Source: JAZXM01 sp964435795 (GTDB lineage Bacteria > Myxococcota_A > UBA9160 > UBA4427). Taken from it: 64,000 nt of DNA. The position numbers and the translations under genes are program-made. Shown here piece by piece: positions 34,201-43,448 of the stretch (position 1 is the stretch's first letter; each line of letters starts with the position of its first letter). The DNA is taken from assembly GCA_964435795.1 (NCBI GenBank), contig CAYTAT010000013.1, positions 1-64,000 on the forward strand. Direction: 5' to 3'. The notes under the pieces are model-generated. The model saw nothing but the letters and a program-made list of their open reading frames with translations, did no database searches and was not told the DNA's origin.

Positions 34201-35304
34201 GTGAAGTCCGGGAAGCATGCCCAGCCCTTTGTCGATGAGGCGACGATCCGTGTCGTCGCGGGCAAGGGCGGCCATGGTGCGGTCGCTTATCGACGCGAGA
34301 AATTCGTGGCCTTCGGGGGGCCCAACGGCGGCGATGGCGGGCGCGGTGGAAATGTGGTCCTAGTGGCGGACCGAAATCTCAATACCCTGACCGAACTTCA
34401 ATACCGACGCGTCGTCGAAGCCCAAAACGGTGCGAACGGAGGAAGTTGGGGCAAGACCGGCGCCAGCGGGGAGCACAGCGAGATCCGGGTACCCGTGGGC
34501 ACGCTGATCTCCGACGCCGACCAGGAGGTGGAGGAGGGACGGGAACCGGAGATCCTGGTCGACCTGGTCCGGGATGGCGAGCGCTTCGTGGTGGCCCGGG
34601 GAGGAAATGGGGGCTTTGGAAACGCGCGTTTCAAGAATTCCACCCGGCAGACCCCGGATTTTGCCCTCGATGGTCGACCCGGTGAGAGTCTGGCGATTCA
34701 CCTCTCCCTGAAGTTGCTCGCGGACGTGGGGCTCGTCGGCTTCCCGAACGCCGGCAAATCGACATTGCTCCGGCGCATTTCCTCTGCGCGCCCGAGAGTC
34801 GCCTCCTATCCCTTTACCACCCTGCGCCCCTCCCTTGGAGTCGTCAGCCTCGGCGACGCTCGCTTCGTGGTGGCGGACATTCCGGGCCTGATCGAGGGTG
34901 CCAGCGAAGGAGCCGGCCTCGGTCACCAATTTCTGCGCCATATCGAGCGCACACGCGTCCTGGTTCATCTTCTGGATGCCGGTGCCTGGCTGACGGAGGG
35001 CCGGGATCTGCTCTCCGATTACGACGCGATTCGAAACGAACTCCTGCGCTACCAACCGGAACTCGCGGAGCGTCCCGAAATTCTCGTCATCAACAAATCA
35101 GACCTGTTGAGCGACCCCGGCCAACTCGATGAATTGGAGACCCGACTGCGCGAGAGGGGCCTGGATCCCCTGCGCCTTTCCGGGGCGACGGGTGAGGGCA
35201 CGCCCGAACTGATTCGGACTATGCTCCGCAGAGTCGAGAGCGAAATCGAGTCGGAACGCGCATCCGGGCAGGAGGCCGAAGCGATGGCCGGGACGGTGGA
35301 CTGA
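34201..35304 (+). CDS. obgE: GTPase ObgE/CgtA
   Basis: This protein of about 367 residues has the glycine-rich Obg domain (VVAGKGGHGAVAYRREK, GGPNGGDGGRGGNV). The GTPase domain shows G1 GFPNAGKST, G2/switch SYPFTTLRPSLG, G3 ADIPGLIEG and G4 NKSD. It acts in 50S assembly and growth control. GTG 34201 is chosen because GAGGAG (34188-34193) lies seven bases ahead; ATG 34177 has no such site. It abuts proB directly. Confidence 0.96.
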   Translation: MKSGKHAQPFVDEATIRVVAGKGGHGAVAYRREKFVAFGGPNGGDGGRGGNVVLVADRNLNTLTELQYRRVVEAQNGANGGSWGKTGASGEHSEIRVPVGTLISDADQEVEEGREPEILVDLVRDGERFVVARGGNGGFGNARFKNSTRQTPDFALDGRPGESLAIHLSLKLLADVGLVGFPNAGKSTLLRRISSARPRVASYPFTTLRPSLGVVSLGDARFVVADIPGLIEGASEGAGLGHQFLRHIERTRVLVHLLDAGAWLTEGRDLLSDYDAIRNELLRYQPELAERPEILVINKSDLLSDPGQLDELETRLRERGLDPLRLSGATGEGTPELIRTMLRRVESEIESERASGQEAEAMAGTVD

Positions 35305-36441
35305 ATGGCGAAAGATAAAGCCCGTGCCTGCCAGGCCGATGCTCGCAGGATCGTGATCAAGGTGGGCAGCAGCACCCTGACCCGGGAGGGAAAGCTGCGC
35401 CAACGTAAATTCGGCGAGATCGCCCGGGCGATCTCGGAACTCCTCGCGCAAGGGCGAGAAGTCGTATTGGTTTCATCGGGAGCCATCGCAGTGGGCAGCC
35501 ATCGGCTGGGCTGGAATCATCCGGGCCATTCGATTCCGGAAAAACAGGCCGCGGCGGCGATCGGCCAGATCGGACTCATCGAGCTCTATCGGCGTCGCTT
35601 CGCGAAATACGATCGCGAAGTCGGACAGGTCCTCCTGACGCGTGGAGGACTCGACGATCGAGAGCGATTCCTGAACGCTCGCCATACGCTGCTGGAATTG
35701 CTGCGCCTGGGCGCCGTGCCGATCGTGAATGAGAATGACACCGTCGCCACGGACGAGATCCGCTTCGGGGACAACGACAACCTCTCGGCCAGCATCGTGA
35801 ACCTGATCGGCGCGGATCTGCTCATCATCCTGACCGACGTGGACGGACTCTACGAGCGACCCCCTCAAAAGGGCCGGCCGAAGCCGCCGCTGCTCGACGT
35901 GGTAGAACGGATCACGCCCGAAATCGAAGCCATCGCCGCGGGTTCCGATAACCGCTACGGAAGAGGAGGCATGCTGACCAAGCTCGAGGCCGCCCGCATC
36001 GCCGCCCATTCCGGTGCGGCCACGGTCGTCTGCAACGGTCGCCAGCCCGACATCCTGCACCATGTCAGCACGGGAGAGAGCATCGGTACGCTCTTCCTGC
36101 CCGGCCGACGTATGTCCAGCCGCAAGCATTGGCTCGCCTTCACGACCCATAGCCGGGGAACGCTGGTGGTCGACGCCGGAGCGGCTCGAGCCCTCGAGGA
36201 GGAAGGCCGCAGCCTGCTTCCCGCGGGCGTCGTTGAAATTCGAGGAAACTTCGGGGTCGGCGACCCCGTCGTCTGCATCGACGCGAGCGGCAGGGAACTG
36301 GCCCGCGGCCTGCCCGCCTATGCGGCCGGCGAGATCGACCGCATCAAGGGACTCGCCACAAAGGAAATCGGCCAGGTGCTAGGCTACTCGAATGGCGATG
36401 AGGTCATTCACCGCGACGATCTCGTCATTCTGAACGACTGA
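35305..36441 (+). CDS. proB: Glutamate 5-kinase ProB
   Basis: This 378-residue enzyme performs the first step of proline synthesis, phosphorylating glutamate. The amino-acid kinase domain shows IVIKVGSSTLT, VSSGAIAVGSHRLG, IVNENDTVATDEI and FGDNDNLSA. A C-terminal PUA domain follows from about residue 280 (GTLVVDAGAARAL). The ATG follows the obgE stop with no gap. proA is not in the window. Confidence 0.96.
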   Translation: MAKDKARACQADARRIVIKVGSSTLTREGKLRQRKFGEIARAISELLAQGREVVLVSSGAIAVGSHRLGWNHPGHSIPEKQAAAAIGQIGLIELYRRRFAKYDREVGQVLLTRGGLDDRERFLNARHTLLELLRLGAVPIVNENDTVATDEIRFGDNDNLSASIVNLIGADLLIILTDVDGLYERPPQKGRPKPPLLDVVERITPEIEAIAAGSDNRYGRGGMLTKLEAARIAAHSGAATVVCNGRQPDILHHVSTGESIGTLFLPGRRMSSRKHWLAFTTHSRGTLVVDAGAARALEEEGRSLLPAGVVEIRGNFGVGDPVVCIDASGRELARGLPAYAAGEIDRIKGLATKEIGQVLGYSNGDEVIHRDDLVILND

Positions 36442-36475
36442 ACACCCATCGGAAGGATCGCGGACGACACAGACA

Positions 36476-37168
36476 ATGATCGGTATCTACGGCGGCACCT
36501 TCAACCCCGTCCACCTGGGGCATCTGCGCGCCGCCGAAGAGGTGGCCGAGATCCTCTCGCTATCGCGCATGCTCTTCGTCCCCAGTGCCCGCCCCCCCCA
36601 CAAGGATGACGCCGAGCAGATCATCGCCCCGCCGGACCAGAGACTGGCCTGGCTCGAATCGGCCCTCGCCGACAATCCCCTCTTCGTCGTCGATGCCATC
36701 GAAATAGAGCGCCCGGGTGCCTCCTATATCGTCGACACCCTCACCGCGCTCGGCGAGCGATATCCCGATGAGGAATTGGTCTTCGTGGTCGGTCAGGACG
36801 CCTTCCGGGATATGGGGAATTGGCGCGAGCCCGAAAAGATCTTCGCCATGACCCACATCGCAATGACGACCCGGCCTCCCGCCCCGGCGGCGCCCCTGTC
36901 GAGTTGCTTGCCAAAGGTCGTGGAGAACGACTTCGAAATCGCACGCGACGAAGGCTCCGCTCGCCACCGCAAGAGCGGAACCTGGATTCGCCAACTCGAA
37001 ATCAGCGCCCTGGACATCTCGGCCACCGCGATCCGGGCGAGACTCGCCCGGGGCTCCTCGATCCGCTACCTGGTCCCCGCCCCGGCCCTGGAGGCCATCG
37101 TCTCCGGCGGATGCTACACCCATGCAATGGATCCGAGTCCTCAGCCCGACTCGAAGCGAAAGGAATAG
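36476..37168 (+). CDS. nadD: Nicotinate-nucleotide adenylyltransferase NadD
   Basis: This 230-residue enzyme adenylates nicotinate mononucleotide for NAD synthesis. It has IGIYGGTFNPVHLGHLRAAE (ATP-binding HxGH motif), FVVGQDAFRDM, and ISATAIRARLARG near the C-terminus. It sits between proB and rsfS, the usual order in delta-type genomes. A run of eight C lies at 36592-36599 within the SARPPHKDD coding segment. Confidence 0.95.
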   Translation: MIGIYGGTFNPVHLGHLRAAEEVAEILSLSRMLFVPSARPPHKDDAEQIIAPPDQRLAWLESALADNPLFVVDAIEIERPGASYIVDTLTALGERYPDEELVFVVGQDAFRDMGNWREPEKIFAMTHIAMTTRPPAPAAPLSSCLPKVVENDFEIARDEGSARHRKSGTWIRQLEISALDISATAIRARLARGSSIRYLVPAPALEAIVSGGCYTHAMDPSPQPDSKRKE

Positions 37169-37174
37169 GGCGCC

Positions 37175-37555
37175 ATGGAAAACCCCCAGGACAGTGATGT
37201 CTCCACGACGACTCAGCGAATCGTCGAGGCGGCCCTCGAACTGAAGGCCGAGCAGATCGTCAGCCTCGACATGCGCGGAGTGAGTTCCCTCGCGGACGTC
37301 TTCCTGATCACCTCGGGGCGGTCCGGACGCCATGTCCGCTCCATCGCCGAATCGATCATCCAGACCCTGCGGACCGACGATCGAGAACCCCTGGGTGTCG
37401 AAGGACTCAGCGAGGGGCGCTGGGTATTGATCGACGCCGACGATATCGTGGTGCACGTCTTCGAAGAAGAAATGCGCGAAATATTCGACCTCGAACGTCT
37501 CTGGAGCGATGCCCCGTCGCTGGATTTTTCGCCCGCCCACGCCTCGGCGGGTTGA
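37175..37555 (+). CDS. rsfS: Ribosomal silencing factor RsfS
   Basis: This 126-residue protein is of the RsfS/Iojap family, which binds uL14 and blocks subunit joining in poor conditions. Recognisable segments are VSLDMRGVSSLADVFLI, SGRSGRHVRSIAESI and WVLIDADDIVVHVFEE. It begins 7 bp after nadD; rlmH, a frequent next gene, is absent and comF follows. Confidence 0.94.
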   Translation: MENPQDSDVSTTTQRIVEAALELKAEQIVSLDMRGVSSLADVFLITSGRSGRHVRSIAESIIQTLRTDDREPLGVEGLSEGRWVLIDADDIVVHVFEEEMREIFDLERLWSDAPSLDFSPAHASAG

Positions 37556-37679
37556 TGGGTCGGGGATCAAATCGCGGCATGCGGAGAGACATTCCGCGAA
37601 CCTGAAATTCATCGCCGCGACCCCGAAGCGGCGACTCCCGGTCCCGGGAAAGCGGATTCCACTGAAGGCGAGCCATTGG

Positions 37680-38351
37680 ATGCAACTGTTGGCACCCCCG
37701 CGCTGTGCGGGCTGTGGAGGCGCGACGAGCAGTGCTGTGCTCTGCGCCGCCTGCTGGGCGGAGTTGCCCTGGCTCTCCGCCTCGGAGATCGACCGATCCG
37801 GACCGGGAGCCCTCGATCGTTGTGTCGCCACACTTTCCCTGGGCGGCGAGGCCCGGGAATGGATTCACCGTTTCAAATATCCCGCGAGCAACCCGGCATT
37901 CCTCGACTCTCCTGCCCTGGCCGTGGCCCGGGAACTCGCGCTCTCGACCGCGGCCCGAGTCGATGGAATGCTTCCCGATCGCATCATCCCCATTCCCCTG
38001 CATCCGAAGCGCCTTCGGGGCCGGGGCTTCAATCCAGCCAGCCTGCTGGCCGCGGAGATCGCCCGTTCCCTTCGCATCCCCCTGGATCCACGCTGCCTGA
38101 TGCGCGTGCGCGACACGCCTCCCCAGGCCGGGCTCGACGCCCGTGGCCGACGCGAGAATGTGGCAGGCGCCTTCAGGCTTCGAAAGCGGGGAATGGATCT
38201 CCGCTCGCAACGCTTCTGGCTGGTCGATGACGTCGTCACGACCGGGGCCACCCTGGCGGAGGCCGCCGCAGAACTCAGCGCGGCCGGCGCTGCGAACATT
38301 GTCGCTGTCTGCCTCGCCCGCACTCCCGGGCGAAGAGAGTTCCACCCCTGA
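37680..38351 (+). CDS. ComF-family phosphoribosyltransferase-like protein
   Basis: This protein of about 223 residues has an N-terminal zinc-finger-like CAGCGG and CAACW pair. The PRTase fold follows with IPIPLHPKRLRGRGFN and the PRPP-binding loop WLVDDVVTTGATL. ComF proteins take part in DNA uptake in competent bacteria, but many relatives have no proven role. The ATG at 37680 immediately precedes the zinc motif; a longer frame from 37509 would overlap rsfS and adds an unrelated basic stretch. Confidence 0.88.
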   Translation: MQLLAPPRCAGCGGATSSAVLCAACWAELPWLSASEIDRSGPGALDRCVATLSLGGEAREWIHRFKYPASNPAFLDSPALAVARELALSTAARVDGMLPDRIIPIPLHPKRLRGRGFNPASLLAAEIARSLRIPLDPRCLMRVRDTPPQAGLDARGRRENVAGAFRLRKRGMDLRSQRFWLVDDVVTTGATLAEAAAELSAAGAANIVAVCLARTPGRREFHP

Positions 38352-38367
38352 GAAGCGTTCGGGCGAT

Positions 38368-39441
38368 TCAGGCCCCGCGCTTCTGGATGGTCTCGACGAT
38401 CACATCGCGCAATCGACCGGGGTCCACCGGCTTCTTGAAAATCACGCCCTCGAGCCCCCGCATACGGCTTCGCTTGATGATGTGGTCCTTATCATAGTGG
38501 AAGGCCGTCATCATCAGGACGGGCAGATCCGGATATTGCTCCTGGACGGCCAGATAGAGTTGGTGGCCGTCCATATTCGGCATCACGACATCCGAGAGCA
38601 GGAGGTCGAAATCCCCTAGCCGGAGACGTTCGAGCGCCTCGTTTCCATCACCGGCGGTTTTGACCCGGCAGCCGTCGCCCTCCAGAATCTCCTTCAACGA
38701 ATCGCAGATGCCGCCGTCATCATCCGCGATGAGGATCCTGAGGCCCGCCAGGCGATCGTCCCCTCTTTCGCCCCACGGCCTGCTGCGGCTCAGATCGATC
38801 ATGCGAGCGGGTCCCGAATAGTTGATCGTCTCATAAGATTCGGATTCCGCCATTTCGCCGAGACGGGCCAGGATCTCGCTGATGCGAGCCACTTCGCGGC
38901 GAATCGCGTCAATGCGTTCGTTTTCGACCGAGCAATCCCGCTCCCCCGCGAGTCGCCCCACTTCCCCCTCCAACAACTCGGCCTGATTGAGGATGACGGC
39001 CAGGGGGTTGTTGACCTCGTGGGAGAGACCGATGGCCACTTCTCCCAGGGTGGCCAACTGATCCTTTTTCAGGATCTCGCGCAAATCCTTCGCATATCCG
39101 ATCGTGCCATCTTCTTCACCGCCTTCGTCGTAGAGCAGGGTGCCGGAGATAGCGACGGGAATCTCCTCACCCCCCTTGCTGCAGAAGCGGGTTTGAAAGC
39201 TCTCGACGACTCCCGGAGTGAATTGCTCGGGATCGCGCATCGCTTCGGCTACGCGCTTCGCCTCTTCGATACTCGGGTAGAAGACGCCAACAAAAGTTCC
39301 CAATACTTCGCCCGACTCGTATCCGAGGCTCTTCGATGCGCCGTCGTTGTAGTAGACCACGCGGCCCTTGCGGTCGGTGGCGACCACGATGTCGGCGGAG
39401 CGATCCGTGAGACGTTCGAGCATTTCCCGACTCAACGACAT
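38368..39441 (-). CDS. PAS-HisKA-receiver protein lacking a kinase ATPase domain
   Basis: This 357-residue protein has a PAS domain (residues 10-120; VVATDRKGRVVYYNDGAS). A HisKA dimerisation helix follows, with the phospho-accepting His in AIGLSHEVNNPLAVI (about 130-200). A receiver domain (about 235-355) has the acidic pocket ILIADDDGG, the Asp in LLLSDVVMPNMDG and the conserved Lys in FKKPV. There is no HATPase_c domain between or after these, so it cannot phosphorylate itself as a normal hybrid kinase would. It may relay phosphate supplied by another kinase. No membrane segments. It lies 88 bp downstream of trxB on the same strand and converges on comF. Confidence 0.85.
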   Translation of the reverse strand: MSLSREMLERLTDRSADIVVATDRKGRVVYYNDGASKSLGYESGEVLGTFVGVFYPSIEEAKRVAEAMRDPEQFTPGVVESFQTRFCSKGGEEIPVAISGTLLYDEGGEEDGTIGYAKDLREILKKDQLATLGEVAIGLSHEVNNPLAVILNQAELLEGEVGRLAGERDCSVENERIDAIRREVARISEILARLGEMAESESYETINYSGPARMIDLSRSRPWGERGDDRLAGLRILIADDDGGICDSLKEILEGDGCRVKTAGDGNEALERLRLGDFDLLLSDVVMPNMDGHQLYLAVQEQYPDLPVLMMTAFHYDKDHIIKRSRMRGLEGVIFKKPVDPGRLRDVIVETIQKRGA

Positions 39442-39528
39442 GATGCTTCTGCTCTACCTCTTTTTATGTCTGGGAAAGATCTCAGCGATGCGCGAAAGCC
39501 GAGGCCTGAAGTCATCGAATCCGGAATC

Positions 39529-40488
39529 TCATTCGAAACCCTGCTCGGCGAGCCAGCGCTCGGCATCGATCGCAGCCATGCAGCCGGTACCCGCGGCCGT
39601 CACCGCTTGCCGATACGTCGGATCCGCCACGTCTCCACAGGCGAAGAGGCCGGAGACCGAAGTCCGAGTCGTTCCCGGCTCGACCTTCACATAACCGGCC
39701 GGATCGAGTTCGAGTTCTCCCTCGAAGAGTTCCGTATTGGGTTGATGGCCGATCGCGATGAAGAGGCCTTCGACCGCCAGATCCCGCATGGCGTCGGTCT
39801 TCAGATTTCTCAATCGCACACCGGTCAGGAATTCCCCACCCAGCACCTCCTCTACCACGGAGTCCCAGGCAAAATCGATCTTCTCGTGGGCCAGGGCCCT
39901 CTCCTGCATGATCCGAGAAGCCCTCAATGCGTCTCGACGATGGATGACCGTCACGCTGCTGCCGAAACGCGTCAGGAAGAGCGCCTCCTCGAGCGCGGTA
40001 TCCCCGCCCCCCACGACGGCGAGGGGCTTGCCGCGATAGAGGGCTCCGTCGCAGGTCGCACAGGCCGAAACTCCCAGATTCACGTACTTCTGTTCGGACT
40101 CCAGACCCAGCCAGCGGGCGGATGCCCCGGTGGCAACGATCACGCTATCGGCGCGGAAGACGGCTTCATCGGTCTTGACCTCGAAGGGGCGGGTCGTAAG
40201 ATCCACCGCCGTCACATCTTCGAAGATCAGCCGACTGCCGAAGCGCTCGGCCTGTTTCTGCAGATCCTCCATCATACTCGGGCCGGAGACGCCCTCGGGA
40301 TAGCCGGGATAATTCTCCACCTCGGTGGTGATCATCAACTGCCCCCCCGACGCGAAGCCGGCCACGACGACCGGTTCCAGACCCGCCCGGGCGCTGTAGA
40401 TGGCGGCCGTATAACCCGCGGGACCGCTGCCTATGATCAGGACCCGCGTATGCTCGACATTCCCCTCTGGAATCTGATCCTTCGCCAT
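39529..40488 (-). CDS. trxB: Thioredoxin reductase TrxB
   Basis: This protein of about 319 residues is an NADPH-dependent flavoenzyme that reduces thioredoxin. It has VLIIGSGPAGYTAAIYSARA (FAD), the redox-active SACATCDGAL, VVGGGDTALEEALFL (NADPH) and LFACGDVAD. ATG 40488 is used; an in-frame ATG at 40509 is an alternative. Length is normal. Confidence 0.95.
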   Translation of the reverse strand: MAKDQIPEGNVEHTRVLIIGSGPAGYTAAIYSARAGLEPVVVAGFASGGQLMITTEVENYPGYPEGVSGPSMMEDLQKQAERFGSRLIFEDVTAVDLTTRPFEVKTDEAVFRADSVIVATGASARWLGLESEQKYVNLGVSACATCDGALYRGKPLAVVGGGDTALEEALFLTRFGSSVTVIHRRDALRASRIMQERALAHEKIDFAWDSVVEEVLGGEFLTGVRLRNLKTDAMRDLAVEGLFIAIGHQPNTELFEGELELDPAGYVKVEPGTTRTSVSGLFACGDVADPTYRQAVTAAGTGCMAAIDAERWLAEQGFE

Positions 40489-40789
40489 CCTGCTATGGCT
40501 CCATTCCAACTCGCCGCCCGCTCTTCGGAATCCGAGAGACCGTCGTCGGATCCGAGTTCCGGAAACTCCCGGAAACAGAGTGCTCGCTCTCGATGGTAAA
40601 CGTCACGCCCCGAGGTTGCCATAGCCGACGCCCCCGAACACAAGCCGACGAACGGTTCGTGAATCGAGATCGGGGCGGCCGACTCCGGATCGTCTTGCCG
40701 AGCGCCTTCCGGGCCGAATTGCGCGAAGAGCAGCGCAGAAGCAACGAGTGGAACGGATCCCGCCAGTGGACGGGGGTCGCGATTCGGCC
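40489..40789. other. 301-bp intergenic region between the DUF1232 gene and trxB
   Basis: Nothing recognisable was found: no tRNA, no clear promoter and no repeat longer than a few bases. Overlapping short frames on both strands show no family resemblance. It should contain the trxB promoter. Confidence 0.4.
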
Positions 40790-41353
40790 TCAGAGCAGGT
40801 GGAAGCCGCCTCCCTCCTTTTCTGCCTTCTGTTTCCGGACGACCTCCGCACGCAATTTCCGACGTTCCGAATCCAGGCGCTCACCGATCCGCTTGTTGGC
40901 GACATCCGTCCAGGGTCGCTGTTCGGCTCCCCGACGGAAGCGTCTGAATTTCCGGTAGGCGGCGAGTTCGTATTTGAAGTCGCGCTCGACGAGTTTGATC
41001 ATCACGGCATCGTCGAGAAAGCCCAGAACCGGGATCTCGTCGGGAATCAGATCCTCGGGATTCGAGAAGTAGGCGAGCGCCGCCAGCACCTCGCGAACCA
41101 CGGCCTTGGGGGCCCGGTAATCCTCATCCTCGATGATGGCCGCCAGATCCTCCAGGGAAGCGGCGGCCTGCACGACGAAGCGGGGGGCCTTGCCCTTTTC
41201 CCGGAGTTCCCGACTCAGTTCTCGCGCACCCGCCAGGATCTCCGCCGGATCCCCATCACCGGCGGAACGCTTGGCGATTCGGAATCGAGTGCGGAAATAC
41301 GCCAGATCCTTCTCGTCCAGGACAAAACTCAATCGGATCGATTTCGAAGCCAA
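40790..41353 (-). CDS. DUF1232 (YkvA-like) protein
   Basis: This 187-residue protein carries the DUF1232 core near residues 85-125: ALAYFSNPEDLIPDEIPVLG then FLDDAVMIKLV. The family motif couples Asp/Pro residues with a hydrophobic helix and is often membrane-associated; its biochemical role is unknown. Both flanks are charged and helical, and the C-terminus is Lys/Arg-rich. It follows gshA on the same strand after 63 bp. Confidence 0.8.
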   Translation of the reverse strand: MASKSIRLSFVLDEKDLAYFRTRFRIAKRSAGDGDPAEILAGARELSRELREKGKAPRFVVQAAASLEDLAAIIEDEDYRAPKAVVREVLAALAYFSNPEDLIPDEIPVLGFLDDAVMIKLVERDFKYELAAYRKFRRFRRGAEQRPWTDVANKRIGERLDSERRKLRAEVVRKQKAEKEGGGFHLL

Positions 41354-41416
41354 GAAGACACCTCCCTGCGTCGGCCGCAGTCCGGAACCGCCCTCGAGCG
41401 ACCGGCTGCAACCGCG

Positions 41417-42763
41417 TCAAAACGTCGCGTATTCGAGCAATTTCTCCCGCGAGCCCCGCCACTGATTTCGCCAGCGATCGAGCAGCACCTCGCCGGGACT
41501 CATCCCGACTTCGAGTTGCTCCCAGATCGGCTCCAGAAACGAGCGCTCATCCCCCTCAATCCCCCTGCGTTCTCCGATGCGCTGCAATGCCTCCGAGGCG
41601 ATCGCGACGAGTTCCCGGGCCAATTCGATTACGGGCCGGCCCGCAACCTCGGCCCCGAGTCCGCTTCGCGCCACCGCTTCCTGCGCGTCCTCGCGCTCTT
41701 GCAGGTCGAATCCAGAAACCAGTTGCCAGGCGGCCTCTTGGGCATCAGCATCGTAGAGGATCCCCTTCCAGAGTGCGGGCAGGGCACAGACGAGGCCCCG
41801 GGGCACCATATCGGCGCCCCGCACCTCGACGATTCGCTTGAGCCGAACTTCGGGAAAGAGGGTCGTGAGATGCAGGTCCCAATCGGATTGAAGGGCCTCG
41901 CATCCCGCCAGCCCATCGCGCATGAACTTCCGAAAGGAAAGACCCTTGGCCGGGATGTAGCGGCCGTCACGTACCAGGAAGAACATTGGAACGTCCAGCG
42001 CCCACTCCGCATACTCGCGATAGCCGAAATCCTCTTCGAAGACGAAGTCGAGCAGGCCGCAGCGATCCGGATCCGTTTCGCGCCAGATCGCCATCCGCTT
42101 GGACGCAAAACCATTCTCGCGACCAGCGGAAATACTCGAGTTGGCAAAAATCGCAGAAATGATGGACGTACATCCCATCGCGGTTCGAAGCTTCAGCGCC
42201 ATGTCGGCTTCATCCGAGAAATCGAAATTGGCCTGGACGGTGGCGCTGGCATGCATCATGTCGAGGGCGAGAGCCCCCCTTGTGGGCAGGTAATCGCGCA
42301 TGATCCGATAGCGCTGCTTTGGCATGATGGGGATGGCGGGCACCTCGTGGAGAGGATCTACCCCCAAGGCGAGCCAGCGGATGCCAAAATCCTGTGACTC
42401 CTCGTTCACGAGATCGACGTGGCTGTTGAACTCGCGACAGGTCTCGCGAATCGTCGCCAGGGGGGCGCCCGAAAGTTCGATCTGCCCCCCGGGCTCGAGG
42501 GTGATGCTGGCCCCATCGCGGCTGAGGGCAACGACATTCTCCCCCTCGGAAATGGGCTTCCAACCCTCCCGCTGGGCGATGCGCGCCAGCAGGGCTCCGA
42601 TCCCTCGCTCGCCCTCGAAGGGAACGCGCTCGCCGGTGTCGGCGTAGAGGCCGATCTTCTCATGCTCGGTTCCGATCACCCAATCGTCTTCCGAGGTCTC
42701 TCCCGAGCGAAAATAGGCGATGCAATCCTCGAGGGAACGGACGGGTGCCTGGGAATCATTCAT
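41417..42763 (-). CDS. gshA: Glutamate-cysteine ligase (GCS2/plant-type)
   Basis: This 448-residue enzyme joins glutamate and cysteine in the first step of glutathione synthesis. Characteristic segments are WVIGTEHEKIGLY, SITLEPGGQIELSGAPL, MHASATVQANFDFSDEAD and VEVRGADMVPRGLVCALPA, as in proteobacterial and plant-type ligases rather than the E. coli type. The start overlaps the end of the DUF84 gene by eight bases. gshB is not in the window. Confidence 0.92.
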   Translation of the reverse strand: MNDSQAPVRSLEDCIAYFRSGETSEDDWVIGTEHEKIGLYADTGERVPFEGERGIGALLARIAQREGWKPISEGENVVALSRDGASITLEPGGQIELSGAPLATIRETCREFNSHVDLVNEESQDFGIRWLALGVDPLHEVPAIPIMPKQRYRIMRDYLPTRGALALDMMHASATVQANFDFSDEADMALKLRTAMGCTSIISAIFANSSISAGRENGFASKRMAIWRETDPDRCGLLDFVFEEDFGYREYAEWALDVPMFFLVRDGRYIPAKGLSFRKFMRDGLAGCEALQSDWDLHLTTLFPEVRLKRIVEVRGADMVPRGLVCALPALWKGILYDADAQEAAWQLVSGFDLQEREDAQEAVARSGLGAEVAGRPVIELARELVAIASEALQRIGERRGIEGDERSFLEPIWEQLEVGMSPGEVLLDRWRNQWRGSREKLLEYATF

Positions 42764-43448
42764 GGCCGTACGCTCCGGAACTTTCGCTCACCGAATCCTC
42801 CATGCCCGAGGTCGGGCCCGGAAGATCCGAAAGATCCCCGTAGAGAGCGGGATGCAGGAAACCCACCAGGGCGCACAATACGGCGTGCCGACCGTACTCG
42901 CTTCTCGGCAGCACGCCGAGACTGAGTTTACCGATGTTGCCGACCGAAAGCGCCGAGGGCTCGCCGGACTGCTCTTGTCTCTCTTCTTGTCGCTGTTCTT
43001 GCCACTGCTCTTGCCAGAGCGAATCGAAGAGACCGCCGATCGGCTCCCGGGAAGCGAGCGACGATTCGACGCAGCCAGGGGGATACGCGAAGGCGGAACT
43101 GAACCCCAGGCCCTCGCGGATGCCATCGCTCACGACCGCCGCCCCGATATTCAGCACCTGGCCCGAGAGTTCGGGGATCTCGATCAACCCGTCTTCGATT
43201 CCCACGGCCAGATCGCAGGGCTCCCGCTCCCGGGCCGCCCGGGCGCGATTCCGCGCACCGTCGACGATCTCCCGAAACCCCACGGGCTGCTCCGAGACCC
43301 CGCTCGAAACCCGATGACCCTTCACCTCGACGTCTTCCGTATAGGCGAGAAAAGCGGAACGAACGGCCTCGATCTTGGGGGCGTTCCGAGTTCCGACGGC
43401 GACCTTTCTGACGTCGGAGAGACGGGGGATGGCGCATCCATTGCTCAA
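42756..43448 (-). CDS. DUF84 inosine/xanthosine triphosphatase-like protein with QE-repeat insert
   Basis: This protein of about 230 residues resembles YjjX-type nucleotide-pool sanitising enzymes. It has VAVGTRNAPKIEAVRSAF at the N-terminus, GARNRARAA and DLAVGIEDGLIEI in the core, and NIGKLSLGVLPRSEYGRHAV near the C-terminus. A Gln/Glu-rich insert (WQEQ, WQEQ, RQEE, RQEQ) interrupts the domain at about residue 145. The likely start is TTG 43448, overlapping the upstream stop as TTGA with a G-rich site before it; the frame extends further upstream but would overlap that gene. Confidence 0.8.
   Translation of the reverse strand: MSNGCAIPRLSDVRKVAVGTRNAPKIEAVRSAFLAYTEDVEVKGHRVSSGVSEQPVGFREIVDGARNRARAAREREPCDLAVGIEDGLIEIPELSGQVLNIGAAVVSDGIREGLGFSSAFAYPPGCVESSLASREPIGGLFDSLWQEQWQEQRQEERQEQSGEPSALSVGNIGKLSLGVLPRSEYGRHAVLCALVGFLHPALYGDLSDLPGPTSGMEDSVSESSGAYGHE
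42968..43020 (-). repeat. 12-bp coding repeat (QEQ-type) in the DUF84 gene
   Basis: Four imperfect copies of a 12-bp unit encode the four-residue repeat (W/R)QE(Q/E). The unit length preserves the frame, and relatives of this family normally have a short loop here. Confidence 0.75.
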
